Positions 1 through 14,433 are shown, counted from the stretch's first letter. The stretch is 64,000 bases of DNA from Hygrophila difformis (GCA_030278955.1 JAOANR010000014.1:997920-1061919); one strand, 5' to 3'. Translations and numbers: made by a program. The notes: a model not told the origin generated them from the letters alone.

Positions 1-303
1 ATCTGCCTCTTTTGAAGTTTCAATGTGATATCCATTTTTTCGAATATCATTGAAGCTCAGTAAATTTCTTCGAGCTTTGCGTGAGAACAAGGCATTTTCA
101 ATTGCCATTTTTGTCCCTTCAGGGAGAAATATAACAGCTCTACCGGAGCCTTCAATGCATTTTGCATTACCGCTTATAGTTTTCACTGCGGTCTTTTCCA
201 ATTTTAAATTGGAGAAATAGCTTTTGCTTTTCAAAATGCTATGCGTTGTTGCACTGTCAATGAGGCAGATATCATCTCCGACTTTTGAATTTCCAGCATC
301 CAT
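1..303 (-). CDS. Copia retrotransposon pol, aspartic protease start (partial)
   Basis: Reading the minus strand from an ATG at 303 gives an open frame to the window edge. It includes DICLIDSATTHSILKSKSYF, which carries the D-S-A/G-T active-site motif of Copia retropepsins, followed about 60 residues later by NLLSFNDIRKNGYHIET, typical of the segment between protease and integrase. In the family this polyprotein continues into integrase, reverse transcriptase and RNase H, which would lie left of position 1. The frame is open only back to about 336, so pol is not fused to the gag frame. It belongs with gag at 488-1525. Family assignment is firm; whether the element is intact cannot be seen. Confidence 0.8.
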   Translation of the reverse strand, partial: MDAGNSKVGDDICLIDSATTHSILKSKSYFSNLKLEKTAVKTISGNAKCIEGSGRAVIFLPEGTKMAIENALFSRKARRNLLSFNDIRKNGYHIETSKEAD

Positions 304-487
304 TTCTTTACAAGAATATAAGAATGTTAATAAACATCAGCAATATAAATATTATTAATGTAAAAGCATATTTATATTATACATGGATAATAAAAGGGAA
401 GTACAAGATATCATTATTTATATTAAACAGGAATTATAAAAGACAAGTACAAAATATATATATATATATATATAGCTATATAATATA
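304..487 (-). other. AT-rich spacer between gag and pol frames
   Basis: About 184 bases of very AT-rich sequence, including a (TA)n run near 460-475, separate the gag stop codon from the pol ATG. Several stop codons lie in the pol frame here. It could be an intron-like segment, a recoding spacer or simple decay; the sequence does not decide. Confidence 0.45.
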
Positions 488-1525
488 TTATTTGGTAACA
501 GTATCTGGCTCAACAAAATCATCAGCTTCCAGGTGCGTGATATTATCATTTAATATATCATCATAAGTATCATCGTGGGCATTATGGTGTGCTTCAACAC
601 CTGGTCTTTCTTTTCGTTTCGAGGCCTGATACAGTTCAGCTAAGTGTTTAGCTGTGTGGCATGTTTGAGCCACATGGCCTTTAATTCCACAACGATCACA
701 AATTTCATCATTTTGTTTATGCTTTCTTGCATAATTTCTTTGTTGTGGTTTGTAAGGCCTTCTGGTATCATATCTGCGATTTTGCTCAAATCGAGGCTTA
801 TTTCGATAATTATTTTGACGAGATGATTCACCTCTGCCTCGATTGTGATACCGATTTTGGCCACGATCATCATTTTGATTTTTAAAGTGCCCACGATCAC
901 GCACATATTTCGATGATTGAGCCGCGTTCACCTCAGGGAACGGTTTTGCACCTGCGGGCCTAGATTCATGATTTCTCAACAACAATAGGCTGTTTTGTTC
1001 AGCCAATAATAAGCAGGTGATAAGATCAGAATATCTCTGAAAACCTTTTTGACGGTATGTCTCACTCAATACTGAGTTTTTAGCATGAAACGTAGAATAC
1101 GTTTTTTCAAGCATTTCTGCTTCAGATATCTTTTGCCCACATAATTGCAATTGGGCCGTAATTTTGAACACAGCGGAATTATATTCCCGGACTGTTTTAA
1201 AATCCTGAAGTCTCAGGTTTGTCCAGTCATCAAGGGCTTTTGGAAGCACCGTCTTTTTAAGATTATCATATCTTTCTTTCAGCTTTTCCCACAATGCCAG
1301 TGGGGATTCCACAGTCACGTACTCCATTTTAAGTGCCTCTTCGATATGATGGCACAAGAAAATCATGGCTTTTGCCTGATTTTGATGGCTGGGATTTTTG
1401 CCTTCAGCAATAGTATCTTCCAGACCCATTGAAGTAAGATGCATTTTTACATCTCGGGCCCAGGACATATAATTGCTTCCTTCAATGGTTAAGTGAGCAA
1501 ATTCCTGCTTTGCAAGGTTAGCCAT
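488..1525 (-). CDS. Copia gag polyprotein (UBN2-type, CCHC zinc knuckle)
   Basis: A 345-aa frame starts at the ATG at 1525. The N-terminal half matches the plant Copia gag (UBN2/DUF4219) pattern, with NYMSWARDVKMHL near residue 20 and ALWEKLKERYDNL further on. The C-terminal third is rich in Arg, Asn, Gln and Tyr, as in nucleocapsid proteins. A zinc knuckle CDRCGIKGHVAQTC (CX2CX4HX4C) lies at residues 276-289. The frame is uninterrupted, suggesting a fairly young insertion. The role would be the virus-like particle coat and RNA packaging. An LTR-like terminus lies just upstream (1603) and the protease frame downstream (303). Confidence 0.9.
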   Translation of the reverse strand: MANLAKQEFAHLTIEGSNYMSWARDVKMHLTSMGLEDTIAEGKNPSHQNQAKAMIFLCHHIEEALKMEYVTVESPLALWEKLKERYDNLKKTVLPKALDDWTNLRLQDFKTVREYNSAVFKITAQLQLCGQKISEAEMLEKTYSTFHAKNSVLSETYRQKGFQRYSDLITCLLLAEQNSLLLLRNHESRPAGAKPFPEVNAAQSSKYVRDRGHFKNQNDDRGQNRYHNRGRGESSRQNNYRNKPRFEQNRRYDTRRPYKPQQRNYARKHKQNDEICDRCGIKGHVAQTCHTAKHLAELYQASKRKERPGVEAHHNAHDDTYDDILNDNITHLEADDFVEPDTVTK

Positions 1526-1602
1526 AATCTTATTGAAAGTTTAGAAATAAGAGATTATACCTCAAATGATAATCTGGACAGAGTCTCCTCGTGCTGATAA
1601 CG

Positions 1603-2050
1603 TGTTATAGAAATAACTATTTTTATTTATGTATGTGTACAATAAAATGGAATATGGCTTATTAGCTTGTGTTTATAGTGGAAGTATTGTAATGGAAATT
1701 GGGATTAAATGGTGAAAGAAAGGAAGTTTAAAGGTGGGATAATAAAATGGATAAAGTGTAATAATTATGGCTATGAAATGAAACAAGTATTAAGCTTGCA
1801 TAAAATTTTTCTAACTTCTCAATACATTACATAGGCTATTTATAAACTTTTTTATCCTCTCACTATTTACTAACCTCATTATCAAGGCATATACATTTCA
1901 AGACTTTCACATGTCTAACTTTATGATCAAGGCATGAACATGGATGTTGAACACTAGACATTCACATGTTTTGTTTACATGCATAATAAAAGGAAAATTA
2001 TGAAAGAGTTGCATGCAATTTTCTTTTGAGGCCACTTTACTTTCTACTTT
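1603..2050 (-). repeat. Putative 5' LTR of the Copia element (outer boundary uncertain)
   Basis: On the minus strand the stretch ending TTTCTATAACA at 1603 is followed by CGTTATCAGCACGAG, a terminus plus primer-site-like block placed directly before the gag leader as in Copia elements. A minus-strand TATAAATAG at 1836-1844 is well placed to be the LTR promoter. The outer end was not located because the partner LTR lies outside the window; 2050 is a rough figure. The tRNA matching the primer site was not identified. Confidence 0.45.
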
Positions 2051-4237
<2,187 letters not shown>

Positions 4238-4687
4238 CTATAGGCTATAGCTAGTGCTACTTGATATGTAAGCGAAAATTTCACTGAAAATTTGTGTGTG
4301 GTGGGGATAAAATAATATGCATGGATGATGTAATTAATAATTGAATTATATTTTGTTATCTGGACTGGACGATTGTGCATGCAGCATGCATGGTAATAAG
4401 CCAAGATCGATCGATATATGGATCTTAATTAGTATTACTAGCTAGCCCGCCGGACATACATTTGTAATAGTAGTACTCTCTATTAATTATTGTACTAATA
4501 CGGCCATTTCGTAATTGAATTTGAACAATTGAATTGCTACAGAATCTTATCAAGTTTTGAGATTTGATTTGTTGAATTTTTGTGTTGTGTTGGTGATCGC
4601 CGCCGATTGAAATAGAAAAAGGCGTAGCATGCATGTGATTCATTCATTTGGTATGCCACACCATGCAACACGTCTACAAGAAGTCTC
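4238..4687. other. Intergenic, 3' side of RPL10
   Basis: No gene or repeat recognised. It should include the RPL10 3' UTR; the poly(A) site is not clear. Confidence 0.4.
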
Positions 4688-5139
4688 AGAGTCAAAGGCC
4701 ACGGAAAGTGACCACTTTCTTTTGGGCACGAGAATTTAGGTTGTGGTGTTTAGTAGTAAAGTAGTGTGAGTAAATTTGACTAATCAATCAATCTAATTTA
4801 TAATGGTTACATTTGACTTTTAAACATATTTATTGATTAACTTTGACTTAATGTTATCGTAATGATGTAGAAAGGAAAAAATAGTCAAGTGTGGTCTTGT
4901 TGGAATCGTCTAATCGTATAGGTTTAGAATATATATTTTATATAATTTTTATTTATACCCATTTTGAGATATTAATAGTTAAACATATATAGGAACTTTG
5001 TGCAGAAAGTACAGTTGTCATTATTGTGGAGTTTTTAATCATGCTTATATTAATCTAAGTTGCTTAAAAGGGAAAGTGGACACTTTTAATGGGACACCCC
5101 AAAAAGGAATAGTGGCCACTTTTAATGGGACGGAGGGAG
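4688..5139. mobile_element. Stowaway-like MITE with degraded left end
   Basis: The right end reads GGGACGGAGGGAG followed by TA, the Stowaway (Tc1/mariner) terminus. The interior matches the element at 29297-29788 in blocks such as TTTCTTTTGGGCACG and AAGTGTGGTCTTGTT. The left terminus has lost its CTCCCTCCGT motif, so the start is set by alignment to the sister element. Non-coding. Confidence 0.7.
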
Positions 5140-5218
5140 TATATTGTGTGTGTGTGTTAGATATGATTTACTATTGCAAACATATTCAAAGAGGTCCTTG
5201 ATGACTCTAAATTACTTA

Positions 5219-5408
5219 CTCCCTCCGTCCCATTCCAAATGTCCTACTTACTATTTTTGGATGTCCCATTACAAATGTCTTCTTTCTATAAATAGAAATA
5301 ATTTTCCCCTCCAACAATTATGTGGACCCCACCATATACTCACAAACCAACTCTACCTTAATTCCCGTGCCCAACAGTAACAAGACACTTGGAGTGGGAC
5401 GGAAGGAG
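5219..5408. mobile_element. Stowaway-like MITE, 190 bp
   Basis: The element begins CTCCCTCCGTCCCATT and ends GTGGGACGGAAGGAG, inverted termini of the Stowaway type, with TA on both sides as the target duplication. The interior includes CCAAATGTCC and its relatives. No coding capacity. It lies 80 bp from the preceding MITE, making a small nest between RPL10 and the receptor kinase. Confidence 0.8.
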
Positions 5409-5942
5409 TATATATTTTGGGGCTTGACTCTCAATAATCTCCATCTATATATGTTTTCATATTTGGTTACGTTTGGGTCCATCTCTCATACACAGTCGCC
5501 CATTATGGGGGAGCCGCCGCTCAACTGGGCCCCCTTTTAAAAATGAAGAAAAAAATAAAAAATAAAAAATAAAAAAAATAAATTCCCCAAAAAAATAAAA
5601 TCAAAACTTTAAATGAAAACACATATCAAGTACATATTGTATTACACAAAATGACCAAATCCATAAAACAATCCATCAAACTTGTGGACATATAAAATTT
5701 ACCTCAATTTAGTATCATATAATACCACTCCCTAGTCACTACTAATGAAAAAATCAAATATGACTGAAAAAGTATACAGGCTAGCAAATGGGTGGTGGAA
5801 GCTCATACCACACAAATTATAAAGGGCATGGATAGGAGGATGGGTGGGGATCGAACCCCAACCTAAATATTGGGAGTCGGGGACTTGACGCTAGGATAAG
5901 TCCCAATCCCCAAATGATCAAATAAAATTCATTATTAGCTCT
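5409..5942. repeat. Intergenic with a tRNA-derived SINE-like relic at about 5770-5925
   Basis: On the minus strand, GGGGTTCGATCCCCACC (about 5838-5854) is a good Pol III B box, and TAGCGTCAAGTCC about 40 bases before it is a weak A box. No complete tRNA cloverleaf could be drawn, so a tRNA-derived SINE relic fits better than a tRNA. A long A-rich stretch lies at 5545-5600. The relic abuts the stop codon of the receptor kinase and may lie in its 3' UTR. Boundaries and target duplication were not found. Confidence 0.35.
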
Positions 5943-8900
5943 TCAATCATCCCTACTGCTGATTCCAAAATATTCAGAAAATCCATCATCTTCCCTGGTG
6001 GAACTCTTCTGGATCATACCTTGAGATGAAATTGATGAGCTCATCTGTCCTTGCGTATTATTCCCATTGTGAAAGTCTCTGATTGCTTTTAACCGCACGT
6101 CGCTCGTGTATGTGCTTCCCTGATCCGCTACCAAATCCGGAATCTCCACACTCCCTTCCATCATCTGCACAACTTCAGACATAGCCGGCCTGCGCGAAGC
6201 AGTTGCATCCGTGCACACAAGCCCCACTTTCACCACCCTCTCTACTTCCTCTTTGTACACTACTTCTTGGCAATCCAATTCCAGCCTCTCGTCGATTAAC
6301 TCTTGGATGTCTCCATTTGCTTGCAAATGGCAAGCCTTCAATACAATACAATACAATGCCCTTTGATAAGATTAATATGCACATATATAAATTGCATCTT
6401 GAGCTACCAATGGGAAATGTTCCTTGGATTCAGTATATATACCCAATCTAGAAGGCATATGAAGTTGTGGCTTGGCATGTACTTGTTGTTGCTCCTGCCA
6501 CTGACGATTTCCAATAGCACAACCCCAAAGCTGTACACATCTGCTTTGTCCGTCAGATAGCCCCACAATGCATATTCTGGCGCCATATATCCACTGCGCA
6601 ATGATACAAACGAGCCAGAAAATAAAGTCGACATTAAGCAGTATCAGTTTGAAGGGATCACGAGTCACAGCAGATATTACACGCGAGGAACTCACATTGT
6701 TCCGGCAACTTTGGTGCTGATATGTGTGTTCTCCTCTTCATTGAGCCTGGCCAATCCAAAGTCTGATATCTTAGGATTTAGATCTTTATCAAGCAGCACA
6801 TTAGTGGCCTTGATGTCACGATGGACAATCTTCAGCCTGGATTCCTCATGAAGAAAAGCTAATCCTTTAGCGATTCCTATGCAGATCTTAAACCTTGTAG
6901 GCCAATCTAGAGTCACTTGGCTTTTTCCCGACTCTGGAAGTACCATGATAAAAATTTTAGAAAATGGATAAAAGTTAATATGGTTGATGATAGCAATAGA
7001 ATGTGAAGATCTTACCGAATAAAACATGGGCAAGGCTGTTGTTTTCCATAAACTCGTATACAAGAAGCAGTTGATCTCCTTCGACGCAGCATCCATATAG
7101 TTTCACTAGATTTGGGTGTTGCACACAAGAAATCATGCCAATCTCATTCAGAAACTCGCGGTTTCCTTGTCTTGAGCGAGACGATAGCTGCTTGACTGCA
7201 ATTACAGTGCCATCAGGTAATAGACCCTGCACCACTTTTTCTATCAGGAAAAAAAAAACACACACACGCGTGCAAATTGTTTCACACCGAAATTGAGAAA
7301 ATTATTCTTAGAAAACACTTATACCTTGTACACAGGACCAAAGCCACCTTCGCCAATCTTGTTTACTTCATCAAAGTTGTTAGTGGCAGCTTTGATTTGT
7401 TTCAAGGAAAACGCAACTGTTTGCAATTCTAGTCCTTCAAAATCTGTGGAAAAGAATAAAATGGGGTTAAGACAAACATGATCTTATCAACAGAAACAGA
7501 AGGAGAATACCCCTTTTTCGCTTTGTTAATTTGATTTCTAAGTGAAAAGATAACCTCTTCTTGCTTTTCTTCTGCGTTTCACATAAACTCTCCAACAAAG
7601 GATGCCCGATACCAACAAAATGATGAAGACTGAAACTACAGGACCAACAATATATGCTGTAATATTCTTTTGAGTTCCATCTGAACAAACCTTGAAATCT
7701 GCACACAGAAACAGACAGATACAGCAAACCATCAAAGGTTTTGTTTTTTGTGTATGGAGAATGTGAGAATAAGGAAAATTGAAAGGAAATTGACTGGAAG
7801 CCTCACTTGGAATGACTGAAATAGCGGATACAAGAGAGCCATAATCCCCTCTATTAGGAATTCTTGTAGTTCCTTTACTGCCCCAGTAAATTCTAATCTC
7901 CAAGGTACCATCACGCACAGTTGCATTGAAATGCTTAACTACAGGTCTCCCAGCTCCACGAGCCTCTTGTTCAATGTTAAAATTTTTCAAGACTAAAATT
8001 TTCTGCAGTACAAACACAATCAGAGAACAACACTAATTTCCTTGATATATGTATACATATATATATATATATATATATATTAGTGTAATCGCAACCTGGA
8101 CATAGACATCAAACGTCCGACTTCCAAGACTGTTATAAGTTCCATCATTTGCGAAAATTATTTCAGCAAAGTGCAGGCTGACATTGTAGCTTCCATTTTC
8201 CAGACAGTAGTGGAAATATGTAATTGAAAGAGGACTGAGGCGGGCTGTGGTGTACAAGCCAGATAGATTTTGAATCCTTGTAGTTGAGACTGCTTGTGAA
8301 TATTGGAGATTAGACCCGTCCAGGAACTTTCCCGTGCTAACAAAGCCCCATTGATTAGGACTTAAATATCCTGCGACATCAGCTCCATCCCCCTCATAAA
8401 TAACCCTTCTGTTGCTTTCTCTGATGGTTAAATCTTCCCCACCACAGTTGACATTTAAAGAACATTTATCTGCCACAAGTAGACAAAATAATTTTCCATC
8501 ATTAGAATAATCTATTCCTCTGCCATGAATGGTGAAAGAACCATATCATACTTACATCTTCGACAGGCTACATTCCTAGAACAAGGAACCATCTGTTGTC
8601 TGTTGAAGATTAGCACACCAGCAATCAGCATCAGCCTCATTAATATTCTAACAAGAGATAAAACAAGAAACTAAAACAAATCTTACAATATGTTCCCAGT
8701 TGACGATCCTTTAAACAAGTTTATCTTTTGGTTCCTAAGAACAGGATTGAATTAGTTAATTATCACCACAAGATCAGAAGTCAGATTATGTGTTCAATAA
8801 TGTACATAGAAATTCTAACGTTTTCGGTTGACAGGCAGGGTCATCAGGGCCCCTCAAAGTAAAGTTGTTGTATGAAAGATCGCTGCATAGCATGAGTAAA

Positions 8901-11651
8901 GCTCAGTTTCATTTTCTGGATGTAGTAATGCCAAAAAACTCTAGTATATAAATTGAATAAATACTACATGTTGCTTGAATCCCTCAAGATTGCGTTGGGA
9001 ATGCTTCCACTCAACATGTTGCCAGTCGCAAACCTATTTCCAGGAATATTGCACAGTGAGTTTACAGAGGACAACAATAATCCAATATTCTATTTCATAT
9101 TCATTGATTTGGGATCGAACCAAGACTAGATTAAGCACAATAACTACATAAGTACTCACACAGTCTTCAGGTTTCTAGCAATGTCGTTTGGAATCTCTCC
9201 AATTAACTTGTTGAAGCTGACATCCCTGACAAAAAGCTCAAAATGCAGAGGAAATCAAAAGCCTTTTTTCTAAGAACAGAGATGCATAATTATTGTTTAA
9301 GTGATGCTAAACCACGTTTATCCGTTTATGTTTTGCATTTTAAAATGGTTACTCACAACAATTCAAGAAGCCTGAATGTCCAAATATATTCGGGGATTAT
9401 TCCTGAAATGTTACAGTTTCTCAACACCCTACATCCAGGAAAAGGACATATAAATAACTTGTAGAATAGTGGGATAATGAGCAACCATTCTGCGTGTGTT
9501 ATTAACAACTTACAATGTTGTCAGCCCTGTGGTGCTCCTCAGTACTGGAAAGTCTTGGCGTGGCCCACCTATGTCGCTGATTCGCCTGAATACCGCTCAA
9601 ATAATAATAGAAAGTGATATGAAAAGTGAACCATGACAGGAAGTGAAAACAAGGTTCAGATATTGCATAAAACTCACAAGTCTGTTAATTCACTCAGTAA
9701 AGATATGCCTCGCGGAATAGGACCTTGCAGTCCACTTGCCTGCATTTCTCTTGATTGAGCGTTTAGAACAGTTAATGTTAGATCAATTGTTCAATAAAAA
9801 TATTAAAACATTCATGATTTTTGGATATGTAAGAACCCTACAATCTGTGAAGTTGTGTCCAGTTCTGAATGAAGTCTGGGATTAGTCCACTTAAGTTGTT
9901 GCTATTTATCCTACTGCACTTCAAAGAAACCATCAGTCATCATATCAACAATCTACACATGGAATATGAAAACTATAATCGGCTTACAAATCATTTAAAT
10001 TTGTCAGTGTAGAGAACGTTGCAGGCAATTGCCCCGTCAATTGATTGGAGGATAAGATACTGAGATTCAATCGATAGAAACGTATGATAAGATAATCAAT
10101 CAGAGGGATTCTATGAATCATGATTATTATTTAGAATCATAGGTAGATAATTCATTGAGGACAACGGTCTTACAGTGTTGAAAGGTTCTTCAGCTGTCCA
10201 ATTTCAGAAGGAATAGGGCCAGTAAATTGGTTTGCTTCAAGGTTCCTAATCAAATCCCATCAACCAGAATAAAAATAGAAGAGTGGGACAAATAAGCCAT
10301 GATTTAAACACACTCTTCCACACAAAAATTGAAATTGCCATATCCAGGATATAGATATATATACCACAATTCTGGATATTCAATGATTATAAGTTCAAGA
10401 AACAAGAATGGAAGCAAATCAGACATACAGGAACGTAAGAGTTGTAATATTTGCCAGCTGCTTTGGTATTTCCCCGGTTAAGCTATTAACAAGGACAGAA
10501 CTGCATAGAAATTCTGGCATTAACACTATTGTGAAAGTAACCCAACAAGTAGGATATGAACTCGAGCCTGAGTCCCAAGTATATTTCATATGAGACATAC
10601 ATATATGTCAATTTTGTCGAAAACCATTCATTTGGAATTGTACCGCTGAGGCGATTGTATGCAAAATCACTGAGAACAAAATGTTGGCCAAACTTGTCAG
10701 AAATATTTCATTCTACATCAAAAGCACTAAAGTTTGTTTTGTAAGAGAAGAATGACATTCAAAAGTTTCTTCTTACATCTCTTGGAGGTAGGGAAGCTTT
10801 GTAATATTCACTGGAAGAGTCCCCGGAAGACTGAAAGCTTTAATCACACTGCAAAGGGAAGTCATAAAGTAATACAAACACAGATACTATACAAAGAAGG
10901 GGCAATGCAGATATGCAGCGGACAATAACTTGAGTACATTTTTGTAACGTGGCAAACGGTGTTGTTATTGAAGTTGCAGTTGCAGTCGACATAGCCCTCC
11001 GAATTACTTGCCGGTGTTTGCACTACTGCCTCAACCCGGCATAAATTGCCATTGAAACGCCAAAATTGAGCGCCCATCTCGGAGGCAATTTGTGCCAGAG
11101 CATCCACTTAGGGCACAAAAAAATTAACAGCAAATGAATCTCACAATCTCCAAATCATTGAATTAAATTTCGGAAACTCAACTCATAAATTCTATGGGTC
11201 CCAATATCATGAATAATTGAAGAGGATCAAACAACTAAGATGATGAATGCCCAAAAGTCCAAAACGATTATATACGAAATAAATAATTAATGATGATGTA
11301 AACAGCTACTATTTCTCTATCATTTTCCCATTGCAAGATAACTCCTGCATTCACTTGAAACTTTTTCACATAAAAAGAAAAAGCGAACATCTAATTCCTC
11401 CATCTTTGTTTATTTACTTCCGTTCTGGGTTAATTTTCAACTCCTCCGTTTTAAAGAACCAATTTTTGTTTTCCAAAAAAAACAGCACAACCGTCGGAAA
11501 AGGGAGAGAACTGTGATCAATTACATACATATTACATACCTTCTATTTGAGGCACTACTTGTGATCCCGACAATTGGAACAGCCCCAAACAACAAACGGC
11601 AAGAACCCAGGTAGCAAACGTGTTTGTAATAAACTCCATTTCCTCAAGCAT
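5943..11651 (-). CDS. LRR-malectin receptor-like Ser/Thr kinase (LRR-VIII-2 type), 23 exons
   Basis: Exons, in transcript order: 11540-11651 (ATG 11651, or in-frame 11639), 10938-11106, 10777-10848, 10601-10669, 10429-10500, 10174-10245, 9988-10059, 9842-9913, 9678-9749, 9514-9585, 9357-9428, 9160-9225, 8968-9033, 8820-8882, 8556-8599, 8096-8469, 7807-8002, 7555-7698, 7325-7443, 7016-7226, 6696-6933, 6443-6593, 5943-6335. All phases agree, giving 992 aa from ATG 11639. Order (that numbering): signal peptide, LRR cap, about ten LRRs mostly on 72-nt phase-2 exons, malectin domain (385-574), one membrane span (about 586-608), kinase. Glycine loop GEGGFG 653-658, Lys674, HRD 770-772 and DFG 790-792 are all present, so it is a potentially active RD kinase. 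Ligand unknown. The closest Arabidopsis group is At1g53430/At1g07650. Confidence 0.93.
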
Positions 11652-12555
11652 CAACTTCTTTCAAGTGCTCAAGGATACACTAAACATATTTTAGGAACAA
11701 TGGGTAAAATATAGGAGGCCCACGAACAGCCTTGAAAAATGGACATCTTTCTCGAGAGAATGACACACAAATATGGAGTTATTGCTTTTCAACTGCCAAA
11801 TTAATTTTTTATTATTGGATTAGTTGAAAATTATTAGTCCCCATTGTCAGTGTGTTACCCTGACAAGAAATCTTTTACTGCTTTCGGCCTTCCTCCTCCT
11901 CTCTGTAGAAACTAGAATGTAGATATTGATCACGCAATAGATACCTGCAGCGGCCAGCGTGTATGCGTGTCTCTCTACACGTCAGTAAAGACAGACAATG
12001 AGACAAATATTGTCATGAATCATGGAGTATCATAATACTATAATAGTACTGTTATACTCTTGATTGCAATTCAGATTTCAGACCCACCAAAAATATGATT
12101 AATAACACTCATAAACAAATGTAAAATTGCTAGTATTTACTAATGAATGAATGCAATTAAACCTTTTTTTTTATCTTTCTGAATATTAAAAGTAGAAGCA
12201 AAATTGAGAAAGATTATGCGTGTTTCCACAGGCAGCCTATCCCAAGTCCTAGCCACTGTTTGAGTTGAACATCATCAAACATAACATCGTCAAACATAAC
12301 TTTCAACCAATCTTAAATCTATTGACTATGTAAATGTAAATGATCAATCGGTATAATATAAGTTAAACAACTACTACAAATTAAAGTGCGACGGTGAGGG
12401 GTTTTAGGCAGGGAATTTTGATTTGTGAGCACCAAAGTCAAAAGTTGATTCTTTGATTTCGTTTACTGAATAGAAGTATATGTCAATATTTATTTCATGT
12501 GTATATTTTTCCAAATAATCCAAAATTCCAAATAGTTGTTATTTTAAAACTTGTA
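11652..12555. other. Upstream region of the receptor kinase; no gene seen
   Basis: AT-rich DNA without recognisable coding frames. It should contain the promoter of the minus-strand kinase. A pair of CATCATCAAACATAAC-like repeats lies near 12270-12300. No element boundaries were found. Confidence 0.4.
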
Positions 12556-13300
12556 GGGTCAGTTTGGTTTGGAGGAATCTTAAATTATCGGTGGGAATGT
12601 GATTGTTGGGAATGTAAGATTACTGGGAATATGAGATTGTCGGGAATCTTAATTTTTGGTGTTTTAAGATTATTGCGTTTGGTTAGATCAGGAATCTCAG
12701 ATTTCCACTTCTAATTAATTTACTATAATGTCCTTGAATTTTAATTGAACAAATTTATAAATATGTTATTTTCCTACAAAATAGTGATAATATTTAAACC
12801 GAATTATTTTTAAAAATATAAAAAAATCGTTATATATAATTTATTGTATGATAATTAATAATTTAATGTCACTAAATGCTTATTATTTTTATTTTTATAT
12901 AGAAGATAAATAAATTTTAAGCAAATATGAGAATATTTATTTTAAAAATATATTTAAATAATTTAAAATTTTCAATTGATTTTTAAAATTAAATTTCACA
13001 TATTTATCATTTTTTAGAATACAAATATCTAAATGTATAAAATAAAAGAAGTATAAAATGTAAGGGTATAAATGACACATTAGTACAAAAGTATGAGAAA
13101 TTGAGGTGGTAATCTAAGAATATCTAACTCTTGGGTGGGAATGTGTGGGAATCACATTCCCACCCAAAACCCTCAACATTCCCAGCTCAGTGGAAATATA
13201 ACATTACTACGTAACAGATGCCGGCAAACCAAATGCGTACATATAATATTTCCTACCAAGTTTCGTAGTGGGAATTTTGAATTTCCAAAACCAAACGCCC
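12556..13300. mobile_element. Tourist-like (PIF/Harbinger) non-autonomous element, 745 bp
   Basis: The left end GGGTCAGTTTGGTTTGG mirrors the right end CCAAAACCAAACGCCC, and the element is flanked by a 3-bp duplication GTA (12553-12555 and 13301-13303), as expected for PIF/Harbinger. Repeated GGGAATGT/GGGAATC words lie just inside both ends and a very AT-rich core fills the middle. No transposase frame. The copy at 42049-42794 differs by one A. Confidence 0.75.
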
Positions 13301-13655
13301 GTAGAGTCATTTCTCCTTGAAAAAATTCCAAGTGAAAAAGATGCTCTTGTTAATGTATTTAAAAAAGGACTTGGGCTACTAACAGTGAGTCAAAGTACAT
13401 GTAATTAAAAACGTGGTACATTTATTTGTTTCAAGATGAATTTCCTTAAGAAAAAAAAAACGGAACAAATATATACACATATAAAATTGAAATTGAGGAA
13501 ATAAAGACTTCTAAAAGTGCCATTCAACATAATAATATATATATAGATTAACAATTTTTTTAAAAGGATTTGAATACTCGAAATATCAAATAGAGTACAA
13601 ATTAATGAAATCTCAATTAACTATAGCATGAAATATAAAATTAGGGAACAGTTAC
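13301..13655. other. AT-rich intergenic, nothing recognised
   Basis: No frame, inverted end or known repeat was seen between the Tourist-like element and the CAGCGA element. Confidence 0.4.
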
Positions 13656-14123
13656 GGTGTGGACGGATATCCGTGCGAACGTGCGGACAACGTCCGCAAC
13701 CGTTGAATTCGCAACTCAGCGACACGACATACACAACTCAGCGATAGAGCCAATCCAATTCAGCGACATTATTGTATTCATCTCAGCGATGTTTGAAGTT
13801 AGAGCCGTTTGAAGGTTATTCATATTTTAAACGCATCTCAACGATGGAGCCTTCAGAATTCAGCGATATAGCCTATACAACTCAGCGACATTATTTATTC
13901 ATTTCAGCGATACAATTTTATATTCCAGCGACATGGTTCTATGCATTTAAACGCATCTCAGCGGCATGGCCAACACAATTCAGCGACATGATATGCTATT
14001 CAGCGATATGGCCAACACAATTCAGCGACTTGATATAGTAACCCTACAAATGATCTCAACCGTTGGATGATGAAAATGATCAACGGTTGCGGACGACGTC
14101 CGCACGGACGAAACGTCCGCACC
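13656..14123. mobile_element. TIR element with a 22-bp-phased CAGCGA array
   Basis: Imperfect inverted ends of about 50 bp bound the element: the left end runs from GGTGTGGACGG to GTCCGCAACCGTTGA, and the right end is its inverse (TCAACGGTTGCGGAC to GTCCGCACC). Inside are 11 exact CAGCGA words and two variants, starting at 13717, 13739, 13761, 13784, 13839 (CAACGA), 13861, 13883, 13905, 13926, 13959 (CAGCGG), 13981, 14001 and 14023. The steps are 20-23 bases, or 33 and 55. It encodes no recognisable protein. No clear target-site duplication was found. Superfamily unknown; Mutator-like is possible from the long ends. Repeated unchanged at 43150-43619. Confidence 0.65.
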
Positions 14124-14433
14124 CTACTATACACCTAAAAATTAAATCTATACTGCGATAAATTATATATGATGCGCCAATTAGTGGTGAACAAAATTTT
14201 ACTTTTAAGAATTAAGGGTAGGGTTTTAATATATTTAATTATATACCTCTATATATTTATAATTGAAGCAATTGATTATAACTAACTAATAAAAAAATAA
14301 TTCAATCTTAAATTAATATATAAAAATACCAACAAAGGCAAAATAGATGAGTACTTCATAAAACAGTGACTAAACATATACCAAATTTAATGCAGAATAA
14401 ACTTGTAGAAAATTCTTATGCGGGGATGTTGGG

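Noticed and set aside
5830..5925. tRNA gene on the minus strand
   Set aside because: A good B box is present, but no acceptor stem or complete cloverleaf could be drawn; a SINE relic is more likely.
13656..14123. CRISPR-like array (short repeats at regular spacing)
   Set aside because: The repeated word is only about 10 bases and degenerate, spacing is 22 bases without unique spacers, and the DNA is clearly plant nuclear.
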